NCBI GenBank assembly: GCA_947311845.1
Contig: CAMZMU010000080.1
Span: 18,429,858-18,493,857, forward strand
Length of the DNA stretch: 64,000 nt
Direction: 5' to 3'
Source: Poa pratensis
Taxonomy: Eukaryota; Streptophyta; Magnoliopsida; Poales; Poaceae
Part shown: piece by piece, positions 1-12,015 of the stretch
Numbering within the stretch: the stretch's first letter is position 1
Layout: each line of letters opens with the position of its first letter
Notes under the pieces: generated by a model
Seen by the model: the letters and a program-made list of their open reading frames with translations, nothing else
What the model was told of the DNA's origin: nothing
The model's database searches: none
Position numbers and translations under genes: made by a program

Positions 1-837
1 TTTCTCGAGAAAATTGTTCTTGCGAAAGAAGTGAGTGGGAGGACAGTGCAACTCGATGAGATTAGAGAATCATCATTATCATGTCAAGAGTAGCGCAGCA
101 CTAGAAGTTGTTCTAGAGTCTCCTAATTTGACTAAGTGGAAGACACTACATGTGTTGTAGTAACTTCGAAAGAGTTTGCAAACTGAACCACGAAGGTCGT
201 AAAACTTTGTGCTTAGACCAACTTGTGGTTTGAGAATGAAGTGTTGTTTTGACAACAAAGGACCTGCAAATTATAAAGGAAGCGAATGATGGGCCCTGAC
301 TTCGTAAATTGGCTGTGAGTCATTATATCCGAGATAGTATCCATGTATGAATGTCAAGTATGTGACTTGGCAATCCTTTCAGAAGGCGTGAATCCTCATG
401 GTTGCAAATGGATCTATATAGCAACAAGACGTGGATGTTTACATCCATTGAAAGTTTAACTTGTCGAAAAGGTGTTTGCGACAAAGTTCAAGGAGTTGAC
501 TATGAAAAGATTTTGATCTTCCGTAGTGATACTTTCGTCTTTACGGATAGTTCTAGAAAAAGTTACATATTCTGATATGGCAGTTGAATAACAAAACAAC
601 TTTCCTCTCAAGGAAGGCTGATTAAGGATGTGTACGTGACACAGTCTATGAGTTTTGTAAAATTCAAAAGGGTTTCTAGAAAAGTATGCAAACTTCAATG
701 GTTGAAATGAGCATAACGAAGTTGGAATCTTTACTTTCATGAAGCTATCAAAAGAGTTTGATTCCATCATGAATAGTGAAGATACTTGTAGAGTTACAAG
801 AAATTAAGTGGGAGTGCTTAGACATATTTCTAATACT

Positions 838-1013
838 TTATGTAGATGACATATAGTTGATTGGAAAATATGTATTTTAAATTTACACGGTTAAGATTTC
901 ATATTGATGAAAGGCTTAGGCTAAACATTATATTGGGCATCAATATCTATAAAGATGGATTGAAGCGCCTGATATGATTGAGCCAAAGTACATAGATGAA
1001 GTATTGAAGTAGT
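838..1013 (+). pseudogene. Copia reverse transcriptase fragment
   Basis: The plus strand reads ILYVDDI at about 835-855, the Copia RT active site. About 80 bases further on comes a stretch ending TYIDEVLK, typical of Copia RT just before the RNase H domain. The frame is broken by stop codons, so it cannot encode an enzyme. The frame stops where an antisense LTR inserted at 1014 and resumes in degraded form after 2475. Confidence 0.75.
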
Positions 1014-2470
1014 TGATAATCTCCAAGAGCAAGGAATCACTGTAGCACAATTCGATAAGTATTTGAGTGTCGAACCCACGAGGAGCTGAAGGTAAACTAT
1101 CTATTCTCTAAAGCCCTATAACCCTCTTATATGGCCTTTTATGCAAAGCAATAAATTTAAATATGAAAGGAACTAACTAATGGAAGCAAGTGATGTGGAA
1201 TGGGTTTATCTAGTAACAAGTTTCTCAATCAAGTTTCAAACGCAAGTTTCTTAGAGCAAGTTTCTCTCAGCAGTTTTCTCAAGCAAGTTTCTCAAAGTAG
1301 CAAGTATCAAATATCTCAAGTAGCAAATATCTCAAGGGAGCAAATGTTCTAGCAATTGTTATTTCATTCGTGTGGTTGTCACAATTAGTGAAGCACATGT
1401 TTCAGTCTTAATTGTTTCTTCTAGGAATGAGCCATAAATAGGTGTAGCCAAGTAAATGAGCAAATTACACAACTCTTATGGTGGATCTCATGGCCAAGTA
1501 AATGTGCAGCACAAGAATTATTAAGACATAATTGTCCCACCATAGCCTTAAGTTCTAGGGTCCCCCATATATATCCCCCATAATGTAACTTCAAGTCTCA
1601 GACCACGGTTTCCGTCTTAGTACTCCGACCCGTCCTACTCAATCCATTACACTACGGTGATCACCTTACATGCATTCCCCAATATATGCGTGCACTCATA
1701 CATTGTACATCAAGACAATCATAAAAGATAACAAAACTTGTATGCAACCAATCAACGAACTATTTCACTATTGCCATGAACAAATCACTTCTCAAACATA
1801 GATGGGGAGACACAATAGATCAAGGGAATAGTATATTGCATCATATATCATGTTTGCCAAGAGTTTACAGTGGAGAGATGGAGATGATCTTGCTGTAGAT
1901 GTTGATGATGAACACGCCGGAGGGGGGTGGAGCCCTCCGGAGGTGATTCCGGCGGCGTTTCCCCCCTCCGATCTTCTCCGGCGGCAGCCTTCTGACTCTC
2001 TGTTTCGTGGTTTTGTGTTTCTCCGCCGCCTCCTCGTGAAACACCTCAGGGGACTATTTTTATAGACGTTTTTAGGTCAAGACGAAGCCACGGAGACGAA
2101 AACGGACGGCATCGGAGCCACGAGGAATAAAACAGGTGGTCCCACACGACCAAGGAATCTGGCCACGTGGGACCATCTATTTTCTTCCTCAGACTTCTTT
2201 TTTCGTGGATCCTTGGCTCGTACGTCTTCTTATTTCCAAATATTGGGCCCCGTAAAATATTAGGTCATTTGGACGTCGTTTGGTCCCTGAAAGTCAAAAA
2301 CATGGAAAAAGGGGTTTTCTGGTTCTGCAGGGTTAATTCCAAATAAATGGGGAAACTGTGAATTACCCTAAAATCATTATAAAACATAAATATAACCCAT
2401 ATATGATGCAAATAAGTTGGAATATCAAGTAATAAAATGTAAAGTTCATGTATGCATTTTACATGCATCA
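1014..2470 (-). mobile_element. Solo LTR, antisense, inserted in the Copia RT
   Basis: On the minus strand the element starts TGATGCATGTAAAATGCA at 2470 and ends ...GATTATCA at 1014, so it is bounded by TG...CA. It is flanked by identical 5-bp duplications (gtagt, 1009-1013 and 2471-2475). Removing it rejoins the Copia RT sequence. It is related to the solo LTR at 33542-35285: the first ~200 bp and the promoter block (CTATAAAAATAGTCCCC) are shared. No internal domain or second LTR is present, hence solo LTR. The family name is not known to me. Confidence 0.85.
1205..1345. repeat. Degenerate CAAGTTTCTC tandem repeat
   Basis: Inside the antisense solo LTR, a short motif like caagtttctc / agcaagtatc recurs about ten times over some 140 bases with drift. 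It looks like an internal minisatellite of this LTR. No coding or regulatory role can be read from it. Confidence 0.6.
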
Positions 2471-3282
2471 GTAGTCAATATTAAAACGACAAGAAAGTGT
2501 TCTTGCTGCATGAAAAGAATTGAGCAATATCAAGTGTTTTGACACATGATGAGCAAAATTGAGATTTCTAAGTCATGTGTTCCATCATATGTACACAACC
2601 AGACAAGTCCTATGCTATAAAGTGTTATACCAGGATAATTCATATGATGATTGGACAACAGTAGGAAAGATCCTTAAGTAGTTTAAGAAAAACTAAGGAT
2701 GTGTTTCTATATGCAGTAATGACAAAATATTCGTTGTAATATGTTACACCAATAGTATTGTCATTGATCCAAATAAATATATCTCAATTACAAGATGTGT
2801 TGAAGGGTGGCACAATAGGCTGGAAGAAAGTTCCATGCTGGTTTTGAATGAATTTCAAAATTAAAGTATTGTGATAAATACTACAACAAAGGCTAAGTAT
2901 ATAGCGTTGTGTTGACAACAAATAAGGCGTTGTTTTGACAACAAATAAGAAGAATATTTTTGTGTCAGAAAGTTCTTTAATGAACTTGGTGAATTTCCAA
3001 GAATGCTGACACTATGAAGCAACGTTTTCACAAATGTTGGTAACATTAGTTTAAGCTGAGGAATTAAGGTCTCACCGGTTGACCAAATATATACAAAGCC
3101 ATCTCATTAGAGAATGAGTGATGCGTGGAGACGCTAAGAGATGCAAATACAAACGGACCTAAACATGTCAGATCTTTTGATGGAGTTTACCACATGCGAA
3201 GCATAGAAATAACACTTGAATGCCATAGGTGTTAAATGCTTACTTATTGACTGGATTATTGACTCTAGTGCAAGTGGGAGAC

Positions 3283-4999
3283 TGTTGGAAATATGCCCTA
3301 GAGGCAATAATAAAATTGTTATTATCATATTTCTGTGTTCATGATATATGTTTATTTTCTATGCTATAACTGTATTAACCGGAAACATAATACATGTGTG
3401 GTTGCATAAACAACACCTCGTCCCTAGTAAGCCTCTACTAGACTAGCTCGTTAATTAATGATGGTTATGGCTTCCTAACCATGAACATGAGTTGTTAATT
3501 AATTAATGGGATCATGTCATTAGAAGACTGACGTGATGGACAGACCCAACTAAGCATAACAATATTGATCGTTTCATTAAGTTTTATATTGTCATGCCTT
3601 TTATTGTCAAGTATCATATTTCTTAGACCATGAGATCATGTTATTCCCGGGTGCCGGAAGAATACTTTGGGGACATCAACCATCGCTTCGTGACAGGGTG
3701 ATCATAAAGGAGTCTTACGTGTATCTCGGAAAGTACTTGTTGAATTACATGAATCAAGACTGGGATTTGTCCATCCGTGTTTCGGAGAGATATACTCTAG
3801 GCCCACTCGGTAGTGCACATTCGGTAAAGCTTGCAAGCACATGACTAATGAGTTAGTCACAAAGAATGTTGTATTACGGAACGAGTAAAGATTACTTACC
3901 GGTAACGAGATTGAACTAGGTATAGTGATACCGACGATCAAATCTCGGGTAAGTAAAATATCGCGTGACAAAGGAAATTGTATATGGATTACAGTGGTCC
4001 ACGACATAGTGGTTCAACCGATAAAGATCTTCGTTGAATGTGTGGGAGTCATTATGGATATCCTGGTCCCTCTAATGGTTATTGATCGGAGAGGTGTCTC
4101 GATCATGTCTACACGTTCTCGAACCCGTAGGGTCACACACTTAACGTTCGGTAACGCTAGAGTAGCTCTGGGATAATTTTGTTAATGGTGTCCGAATATT
4201 GTTCGGAGTCTCGGATGAGATCCTAGACATCACGAGGAGCTCCGGAAGAGTCCGGAGGTAAAGATTTATATATGGCAAGTTGATTTCAGGGTTCCGGAAA
4301 AGTTCGGGATTTTTCCGACAGAGTGTCGGAATGTTCTAGAAGGTTCTGGAGGGTCCCACTGTGGGGCCCACCTGTACCCAACGACCAAGGGTGGCCCACT
4401 GGTCCATTTGACCAGGCCTACTTGGTCCAAGTGGTCAATCAATGGGCATCCCTTAAATGGGGGGTTACCACTCTTGAAAGAGGGGGTTACTACCTTTTAA
4501 AGGAGAAGGGGGGTTACCACTCTTTAAAGAGGGGGTTACTACCTTGAGAATTAAGTGGCTGCAGCTCCCTTGCCTATATAAGAGATGAGAGAGGCACACC
4601 ATGTGATGCGAATCGCTGCCGCATCTCCTCCTTCCTCCCGCGCACCGCTTGGCGAAGCCCTGCCCACGGGAACACTCCACCATATCCACCACCACACCAT
4701 CGTGCTGCTGGAATCGATCCCACCTACTTCTCCCTCTAGCTTGCTGGATCAAGAAGAGGGAGACGTCATCGAGATGTACGTGTGCAAGCCTCCGGAGGTG
4801 CTGCTCGTTTGCGGTGCTGATCGGATCGAACATCGTCAACAACTTCACCGAGCTGCGTTGAATTAAACGTTCAACGCGCGTGTTCTTCGAGGGTATGATG
4901 AACTACTCTCCCCGTTACTGGCATCTTCTAGATTGGATCTTGAGTGTTGCTTCCGCATGAGAGAGAATTTTTTTGTTTTCTATCGCGCAAACTCCTACA
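3283..4999 (+). repeat. 3' LTR of the Copia element
   Basis: The LTR starts TGTTGGAAATATGCCCTAG directly after the polypurine tract and ends ...CAAACTCCTACA, about 1.7 kb, the length class of Angela/BARE LTRs. Its inner part has the family's text (gggttccggaaaagttcggg near 4288, then tttttgttttctat before the end). The plus-strand sequence ggcctatataagagatgaga near 4574 could be the LTR promoter. Its partner LTR is outside the window, so the insertion cannot be dated from this sequence. Confidence 0.85.
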
Positions 5000-5330
5000 C
5001 TTTTTGCATTCTTTATAACCTCCTTTACTTGGTTGTCACAATTGTTGGTTGATCCGTTTTTTACTTTTGTTGTTTTAATTAAATATCTTCCACACTATAC
5101 GTTTACTCCTTGTGTTTAGCGAGACAGAAAGCTTGACAACCTTCGTGGACATTGGGAAAAAGTTGGTTTTGTGTTTCGTGTGCAGGGACTTGAATTTGTT
5201 GAAAACATAATATTCCTACTGGTTTTATGAACATTGGTTCTCAATCCAGGGAAATTCTTTGCTGCTTCTAAATCATTCCTTCCACCTGGGGGTTTCCAAC
5301 AATGTTATCTGACGTATCAACCTCCTCCTT
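5000..5330 (+). mobile_element. Probable LTR-retrotransposon remnant
   Basis: The stretch resembles the end of a Triticeae Gypsy-type LTR or leader: tttagcgagacagaaagcttgacaac..., gtgtgcaggg, and a late block reading ccacctgggggtttccaac. No coding domain, primer-binding site or clean boundary is visible. The assignment is from memory of similar sequence and is weak. Confidence 0.35.
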
Positions 5331-6972
5331 GTGAAATGACCATTTATCGTCGCATTGCTCCCACAAGGATGTTGTCGGAGAGGTCGGCCTGCCCTCTCGA
5401 TCTGAACCTTGGAGTACCAATCCTGCCAGCAAACAATGAGGACCGAGAACACTAACAACCAAGTCAGGTGCGAAATATAGGAGCTCTTCGAGACCGTCCC
5501 ACGCCAAGGTCGAGCGAGTTTCGAGACAAGATTTGAACTTGTTTGCCGATTTCACCACGACACGACCAAAATGTACCAGACCTCTGCGACCCCCCACCCC
5601 CCCAAGAGGACGACGACATAAAACACCGACATCACCGAGAACAAATATGGTCAATGGTTTTCCCACAGAGCTCTGTTGCCGAGTGGACCACAAACGCCCC
5701 CAAGAGGGTCACAACACCCACAGGCATCGTCACTGTTGGCGCCGAACCGCTGGGATTACGCCCAAAATCACCCCTGCCACACCAGGGTACCTTGGTTCAC
5801 CTGTTGCAACTAAATCAGTTCTCCAGGGCACGATATGAGAGTCGCCACTGCCGAAGAACTACTAACAACATGATCCCTCGCTGGCCTCTCCTTGCCATCC
5901 ACACAACCAAAGAGAAATGGCCAACACCACCGCTCGCCGGAGAGCCGCCCGTGCAATCCACCTTCCAGGGCCGCCTAAGGAAAAACATTCGTCAAAATTC
6001 CTCGAAATTTACGGTTTTCGGTGAGGGGCAAAAAAACATAGTCTCATCCAAAAATTTCTATCAAATTTAAATAAATGTCGTACGTGACGCTTCTAATAGG
6101 GAAATATTAATTATATGATAAAAGCGACCCAGTGGTCTAGTGGTTTACGATTTCGACTCTAGGATCTCACGTCTTTTTTTGTTGATTTAATTTAATATTC
6201 AGACTTTGAAATCTGATCGAAAGTTTTTAATTTTTTCTTCGAAATTTCATTAATTTCGCGAAATTTGCAAATCTCGGATAGGGGCGAAAGAATTAACAAA
6301 ACGAAATGCAAAGCCCTGGGGCCGTCCCCCTAACTTCCAAGGTCTCGCATTAATGGGCCAACGAACCCCACAAAGCAGATAAAGATGATCATGCCAGATC
6401 CAGTCCCGCCTGGCCCATATCAAGCCCACAAGCGAACAACAAAAGGGTAACGTAGGATCACAGGGGGCGAGCATGGCGCCCACGGAACCTCCACATCGTC
6501 CACAAATCACCCTATGCAAGCAATATGGAAAGACCAAATCGGACCCATTAAGCTGCCGTCCAAATCTAGGCCGGCCGACCTAGATTTGTGCCCGTCGCCG
6601 CCACCTCCATGGCTGCACCGCCACTAGACGGTAGACCATGCATGCGGCCTCCATCCCCGACACCTATCAGTAGAGCCAGAGCACTGCCAACCAAGGGAAA
6701 CACCGTGTTGCAGCGCATGCCCCCCGCAGAGTCCCCCACGTGGGGTAGAATCGCACGGGTTTTGCCAGGTGGCGGCGAGGGAGGAGGAGATCGGGGTAGC
6801 TAGAGAAGGGGATCGACGGTCACCCCGGTCGTCCGCGGGAGCGACACGGAGGAATGAAGTGACCGTTGCTTAGAAGTTATGGTTTCACTAAGGGCTTCTT
6901 TCTCGGTCCAAGACCCATTGAATTTTCTTCTTTTCTTCCTTGGATTAATTTCTCGAGTCAGAGCACGTCTCT
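5331..6972. other. Non-coding repeat-like DNA, unassigned
   Basis: The stretch is GC-rich with several short ORFs but no recognisable protein. Parts resemble non-coding regions of grass transposons (many accgcc/ccgccg runs; ggccggccgacctagattt near 6570). At about 5985-6290 two imperfect direct repeats rich in cgaaattt flank an AT-rich core. At 6130-6170 the sequence agtggtctagtgg resembles a tRNA A-box, but no B-box follows. I cannot name the element. Confidence 0.4.
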
Positions 6973-6988
6973 CTTTCCATTTCTCTTT

Positions 6989-8137
6989 TTTTTGAACAAG
7001 AGTTGCCCGGAGGGGCTGGAGCTTTCATTAATGCGGCGTGTACAAAGTTACAAGGAGGCCCTCGAAAGAAAAGAAAATTACAGTCGTATCCTCCAGGATT
7101 ACAAACAGGACCTCAAGATTAAAACAAGAAACGTGATCAGGTCCTTCGTCTTCGCCGCCAGCAACCACAGACCTCAAGGCCGGGGCGCCATCGCCATCAC
7201 CGGGGAACATGCCACTTGGGACGACGGCGTCGGAGTCTCCCCCGCCGAGATCGAAGATCCTCCAGCAAAGGAGGAAGAAATACCTCTGGAAAAAGCTCCA
7301 GAGCACGGAGTGGCTCCTTCCGCCATGGATAGCCTCGGCCGCGCCAGACCGTGGCTTGGGAACTCCGTAGGATGATGCAGCTCCGCCGGCACGCAGCACC
7401 ACGCGCACCAGCTCCGAACGCGCCCCTGCAACAGGATGAAACAAAGAAGCAGCAGTTCTGTCCTCTCGATCACCACGACAGCGAGAACAGGAGCTCGACC
7501 CCAGCTCAACCCAGTACAGAAGCACAACAACTCCCAGAACCAGAAGTCGCCCTTCAAGCTTATTAGAGAAGGAGGGAGCAGCACCGTTTCCCTCAGCATA
7601 CGGCTCCGTCCACCGGAGCACCGCTAGAAGGAGAGCGTGCGCCGCCATCCCGCAGACCCGGCTTGGTCGAATCAGCAGGCAAGACCTCATCGGCATAGCA
7701 CCATACACCAGACGGGATAACTTAGCAGCAACGAAAGCAAACCTACATCTACTACCTGGGCCCCCTTCTTTTCAGCTTATTTTCCAGATTCTCCCAGAAG
7801 CTACCCTCCATCAGCTTCTCTCAGAATCTCGTTTTTTTAAATTTGTTTAAACTTCTAAATTTGTCTTCCCAATACTTATTTAGAAGTTTAAACAAATTTA
7901 AAAAACGAGATTCTGGGAGAAGCTGATGGAGGGTAGCTTCTGGGAGAATCTGGAAAATAAGCTGAAAAGAAGGGGGCCCTAATCTACTGCTATACAGGAG
8001 GGGCCGGCACCCTACACCATCTCTGCACCAGCCAGCGTAAGCGCCGGCGGCGAGAGCGGCCGGATCTGGGCAGCACCTACGGTTGACTCTCAAAGGGAGA
8101 AGAGGAGCGGAGGGAGAGGGGAAAGAAGTTCTCCCCC
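6989..8137 (-). mobile_element. Minus-strand poly(A) retroposon (LINE-like or LINE-derived)
   Basis: The element is flanked by a 16-bp direct repeat, ctttccatttctcttt, at 6973-6988 and 8138-8153. The low-coordinate end is an oligo-T run followed by gaacaagagttgcccggagg, which on the minus strand is a 3' end ...CAACTCTTGTTC(A)n. This is target-primed retroposition. The body is GC-rich with a 226-codon open frame (7028-7708, minus) in which I see no endonuclease or RT. It is therefore probably a non-autonomous or internally deleted LINE derivative. It carries a foldback MITE at 7758-7979, which came later. Confidence 0.75.
7758..7979. mobile_element. Foldback MITE, possibly hAT-type
   Basis: Two arms of about 100 bp are near-perfect inverted repeats, beginning GGGCCCCCTTCTTTTCAGC and meeting in an AT-rich centre near 7870. 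The flanks repeat with one mismatch (tctactac before, tctactgc after), consistent with an 8-bp target-site duplication of the hAT superfamily. A Mutator-type alternative cannot be excluded. The RNA would fold into a very long hairpin and could feed small-RNA production. Confidence 0.8.
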
Positions 8138-8153
8138 CTTTCCATTTCTCTTT

Positions 8154-8946
8154 GTTATCTCGAAAAAACATTAAAGCCCTGCACATCATTCTACCCTTTC
8201 ACAATAACCAGTAAAAAATCACTGGCTGCAAGAAGCCAAGCTGCCGCCGTCGGCGCAAGAGTAAAAAAGAAGTTTTCTCCAAGATGAAACCGTTTCTTGG
8301 GCGGTTGGACCGCCATGGCCGTCTCTACACCACAGCGAAAGCGACTGTCTGTTCGTTCTGTCCTGCCATGGAAATCTCTTCGACGTCTCGGTTTCAAGCT
8401 CTCGTACACCTCTCGTACCATATATGGCAGATTCAGCTGCATATCTGCCAAGATTCCGCCAGGATTAGGAGATCTGATAGCTGCCTGTGCGTCGCGGCAG
8501 TACTGGTTTTTGCTTGTCCGGCCGTGGTCTCGTCTCAGTCATATCCCAGAGATGGTTATAGTTATCTTCTCCAGGTTGTACTCACTGCTTGGTCGATATC
8601 CTAGCTGCGGTTATCCGGGTTATGTCATGTTGCACTCAACCTTTGTTGCTAATGCATCTTGATGCAACGGCACACACAAAGCTGCCTTTTTGTGCCCTCT
8701 TAAAATGGTTATGGTACTGTTTGCTAGCGACATCACTGCTCCTTTTCCTTTCCGGTTTGTCCGAAAAGTTTCTAAAACACGCAACTTCTTGCAGATTTTT
8801 GGCACTACTATCGCACATCTTATGCTTAGTCATTTCGTAAATTAGCTTGTTTCAAACGGCCGTTAAAGAAATGGTCTGGTGACGGATGACCACATCGCCT
8901 TCACGGCTGAACTTTTGTCTCGTGGAAAAAACCATCTTCCTTACTA
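8154..8946. other. Unassigned low-copy-like DNA
   Basis: Several overlapping ORFs of 60-120 codons occur on both strands (for example 8284-8604 plus, 8191-8451 minus). None has a motif or domain I recognise and they overlap each other. No repeat boundary is visible apart from the retroposon duplication at its left edge. Confidence 0.4.
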
Positions 8947-9068
8947 CTCCCTCCATATCAAAATATAAGACTTTCTACCTAGGTTGTACACACATGTAGT
9001 GCAAGGTTCACATAGATACATGTGTGTACAACCTAACTAAATAGTCTTATATTTTGATACGGAGGGAG
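8947..9068. mobile_element. Stowaway MITE (Tc1/Mariner)
   Basis: The element begins CTCCCTCCATATCAAAATA and ends with the inverted copy ...TATTTTGATACGGAGGGAG, flanked by TA on both sides. This is the classic Stowaway terminus and target. Its length is about 120 bp with no coding capacity. Confidence 0.92.
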
Positions 9069-9128
9069 TAGGTTTACATGTGTGTATAACCTAGCTAGAA
9101 AGTCTTATATTTTGATACGGATGGAGTA
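9069..9128. repeat. Partial duplicate of the Stowaway right half
   Basis: Directly after the MITE, a second copy of its right half occurs, reading ggtttacatgtgtgtataacc...ttttgatacggatggagta. Only one terminus is present, so it is a partial tandem duplication or a broken second insertion. Confidence 0.75.
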
Positions 9129-9679
9129 GGTTTTAATTTTCCAGCGTATATAACCCGCCGCAAGGCCGGCTTTGTCAAGATCCGGGGTACTAATCAAGAT
9201 GGCAAATTTGTTCAACGGTTCACCAATATTAGCTCTGGTCTCATGTTAGTACGTTTGAAGCGAAAGAGTCAGAGAAAGTTGGCCTAATTGATCGATGGAA
9301 AGCCAAGCTGGAAATGTCAACACGGTTGCATCCAAGGCACGCCACCGCCACTGTCACGTGGACACTCGAAACCTAAAAGGCAACGAAGGGAATCGCAAGA
9401 CCCACACACTTGCTGGCGCAGTCAAATCCTAAGAGCGATTTGATCTGGACTTTGAATGCCGAGTTGGTGCTAATTAAGCTTGAAGGGGAAGCTCAGAGTA
9501 ACAACCTCTGACCAATTCTTGAAAGATCAGCAATCTAGCCATTGGAGAATGGGAAATCAACTGGTTCACTACTACCTACTTGGCATTTATATATCCGCTC
9601 AGGTTGTTTCAAACAATCTATTATACTTGCTAAAATTCTCATATGGTGTTGGGTACGGGGAAACTAAAATTTGCAACTA
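9129..9679. other. No recognisable feature
   Basis: Ordinary AT-balanced sequence with ORFs under 70 codons. No terminal repeats, RNA gene or conserved motif is seen. Confidence 0.4.
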
Positions 9680-10375
9680 GGACGTTTCACTTTTGAGTTT
9701 TCAAAAAATACGCATGGGCATAGGATATGTTGTATCTTGTGAATCTACAAATTTTCATCAAAAAAATATGACAGTGTGTCGTGAGTGGCTTGCACAAAAA
9801 TAACAAATGATGCGTGAATAGCACATGATACTATCGGAAACTGCAAATGACTCCCGAGCTACATGGAGCTCGTTTTTTGAAAAAAATAAATCAAAATCGA
9901 CACTTTCGAGTTTCCAAAAATCGTGAAAAAAAAATCCTAGATGAAGATAGTGTCGAGATTTACCAACGTGCAAAATTTTAACTCAAAATTTGATATATTT
10001 TAGGCTGAAAAAAAAGACAAATCGGGAACAATTTCAAGTTTTTGAAAATGTTTACTATTCACCACCTATTTGCCGTTTTTGCCCAGCCCACAATACAACG
10101 TATTTCGATTTAAATTTTGCACACTAGTAGATCTCGATATTATCTACATCTGAGATTTTTTTTCTCGATTTTTCGAAACTCAAAAGTGTAGATTTCGATT
10201 TTTTTAAAAATGAGCTCCATGTAGCTCGGGAGCCATTAGTCCACTCTCACTATACTATTCACTTAGGTCATTTTATTTTCTCACATGTCACATATGGTCA
10301 TATTTTTGAACAAAATTTTTGTAGATCCACAAGATACAACATAATCCATATCCATTATTTATTTCACATTTTTTT
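9680..10375. repeat. Long inverted repeat (foldback element), ~0.7 kb
   Basis: The left half reads tgttgtatcttgtgaatctac..., then ctcccgagctacatggagctc, then atcgacactttcgagtttcc and caaaattttaactc. The right half contains the reverse complements in reverse order: aaattttgcacac, cgaaactcaaaagtgtagat, gagctccatgtagctcgggag, gtagatccacaagatacaac. Arms are roughly 330 bp with about 80-85% match by eye; the centre is near 10030. It looks like a long-TIR non-autonomous DNA element, but no clear target duplication was found. Confidence 0.8.
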
Positions 10376-10389
10376 TAAACTTGCAAGTG

Positions 10390-11136
10390 CTATATCCGAT
10401 AATTGGGTGTGGACGCAACTAGCTGCAAAATATTCGCACTGGTACATGGACGATTGGACTTGAAATCTCGGCTTGAGCCTGTTAGGACAGTATAATCCAT
10501 TTTGGAGTATAGGTTAGAGCATACAATTTCTTGAGCATATAAAAACACATTTGTAAGTTTTATAAAACCTTGAACAAAAACCACACACAGAAATATTGAG
10601 TTGAAACTTAAACTTATGTAAATTTTCATAAATGACATCAATTTAAACTATTTTTCACAAATGGTCCGAAATATGTTAAACCCATGTAAACTACTCATGT
10701 AGAATTATCTTAAAATACGTCCATTACAACTAAATTCCGTAAATATTTACTAATGTGAGATTCTGTAAATATTTACTAATGTATATATATGTTTTGCAAA
10801 ATGTGCGTAACATCAATCCTTTTCGTGCCGCGAAAGTACGCTTATCCGTTTGATCACAACAATCTTTAGTTTTAGGATTCGATTTTTTGTCCATCAAGCT
10901 GGGAAATTGTATGAACATTAGAACATGGACATGACATTGATATGAATCTATAGTCATGAAAACCGGGTGGTCAAAGTTTAAACTTACAAACCATTCGACG
11001 TCTAAAACGGCATACATTCCTCATCAGAGGCGACACATTGTACTCGGCGACACGGAGATATTAGGGAAATAGAAAAATAGCTGTTCCAAAAGCAAAACAT
11101 TACAAGGTCACCTAAAACATGGAAGTAAACACTAAG
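10390..11136. other. No recognisable gene
   Basis: AT-rich sequence with only short ORFs on the minus strand, none with a known motif. A 26-bp unit (taaatatttactaatgt...) is repeated near 10738-10790. Confidence 0.4.
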
Positions 11137-11358
11137 GGATCATTTGGTACCCATCATTTCATTTCATTTGGCAGAAATGAAATGATGGGAAATGATGCCA
11201 AGGTTAGGGATAGCAATTGGCATAACATACAATAGATATTTGCTGGAATTCCAAATGAAATGACATGTCCAATTCGATGACAGCCAAACAGGTTGAGTAT
11301 GTAATCACAAATGAATTTCATGATTCTAAACTTGAAATGATGGGTGACCTAAGATCCA
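11137..11358. mobile_element. MITE with catcattt termini (hAT-like)
   Basis: The left end ggatcatttggtacccatca and the right end, read in reverse complement as ggatcttaggtcacccatca, form an imperfect terminal inverted repeat of about 25 bp, and both run into atttcat repeats. The size, about 220 bp, and lack of ORFs fit a MITE. Target duplication is not clear. Confidence 0.6.
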
Positions 11359-11689
11359 TTTAGCCGGCCAGGTTATGAGAGAGCTCAACTAATCCTCCCT
11401 AGGCCGAAAAGGGGCAGGTTTCCGCTGTAACAAAACGGGTACAAGTGGACAAAAGAGGTACCAACTGCCCCAGCCACCGAGGACGCACCAAACTCTCTAC
11501 CCGCGCACGCGCCAGGTCACCCAACCGACCCCACCTGTCACACGCCGCATTTATCACCGCCACCTCGCCTTTCCCTTCCCGGCCTTCCGAATTTTCCACG
11601 CACGTCAGCCGTACGCGGCGGTCGTCCCCCGATGACGCGTGGGGCCGGTCCCACGGATCAGAAAGTTAAATTTCCTTTCCGGTACACTA

Positions 11690-12015
11690 CTACAGGGGCC
11701 GGAAGAACGAGATCTCACTTTCTCGCTCGCGCCTCATGCCCTTTTTGCGTTCCAACCCCTGGGAAGTAGTCAGGTTCACAGTCGCCTCCCTGCCCTGACT
11801 GTTACCCGAGGAGGAGAGAGAAACAGGACGCCATTTCTCTCTCTTCCCCCACCTTCGTCCTCCTTCCCCCATTCCGCCTTCGCTCGCCCTCTCGGCGACG
11901 ACCCGCGCTCGCTCGGCGGACGGCCGGACGCGGGCTAGTCCGCCCCAAACCCTAACCCTAACCCGGTCCTCCGCCTCCGTCCAGCAGGCCCGAGGCGGGG
12001 GGCGCCACCGCCGCC
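11690..12015 (+). promoter_or_regulatory. Promoter-proximal / 5' UTR region of the CRK gene
   Basis: The 300 bases before the kinase start are GC-rich with CT-rich tracts. They carry a telo-box-like run AAACCCTAACCCTAACCC at 11947-11964, an element common in 5' regions of plant housekeeping and growth genes. The ATG at 12016 sits in GCCGCCATGGG, a strong monocot initiation context. I see no convincing TATA box, so the transcription start is not placed. Confidence 0.55.

Larger units (their letters stand above)
1..4999 (+). mobile_element. Decayed Copia LTR retrotransposon (Angela/BARE-type), 3' part
   Basis: The internal region translates only in fragments with many stops. A Copia reverse transcriptase is still visible: a YVDD catalytic box near 838-852, then a GINIY..GL.RL..LSQSTYIDEVLK-like stretch at 937-1008. 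RNase H-like text (TTKAKYIAL) follows near 2880. A polypurine tract (caagtgggag) at 3271-3280 sits just before the LTR. The 5' end of the element lies outside the window. The element is interrupted at 1014-2470 by an antisense solo LTR. The family call rests on remembered similarity of the LTR start and promoter-proximal text to Angela/BARE; the superfamily call is safe. Confidence 0.85.

Noticed and set aside
3283..3600. CRISPR-like or phage-type structure at repeated tracts
   Set aside because: The window is eukaryotic; the repeats here are LTR and MITE sequence with no regular spacers.
6124..6175. tRNA gene or SINE head
   Set aside because: An A-box-like agtggtctagtgg is present, but no B-box or cloverleaf follows at the right distance.
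7028..7708. 226-codon minus-strand ORF as a protein gene
   Set aside because: It lies wholly inside a poly(A) retroposon with a 16-bp target duplication and shows no known domain; GC-rich composition gives long frames on both strands.
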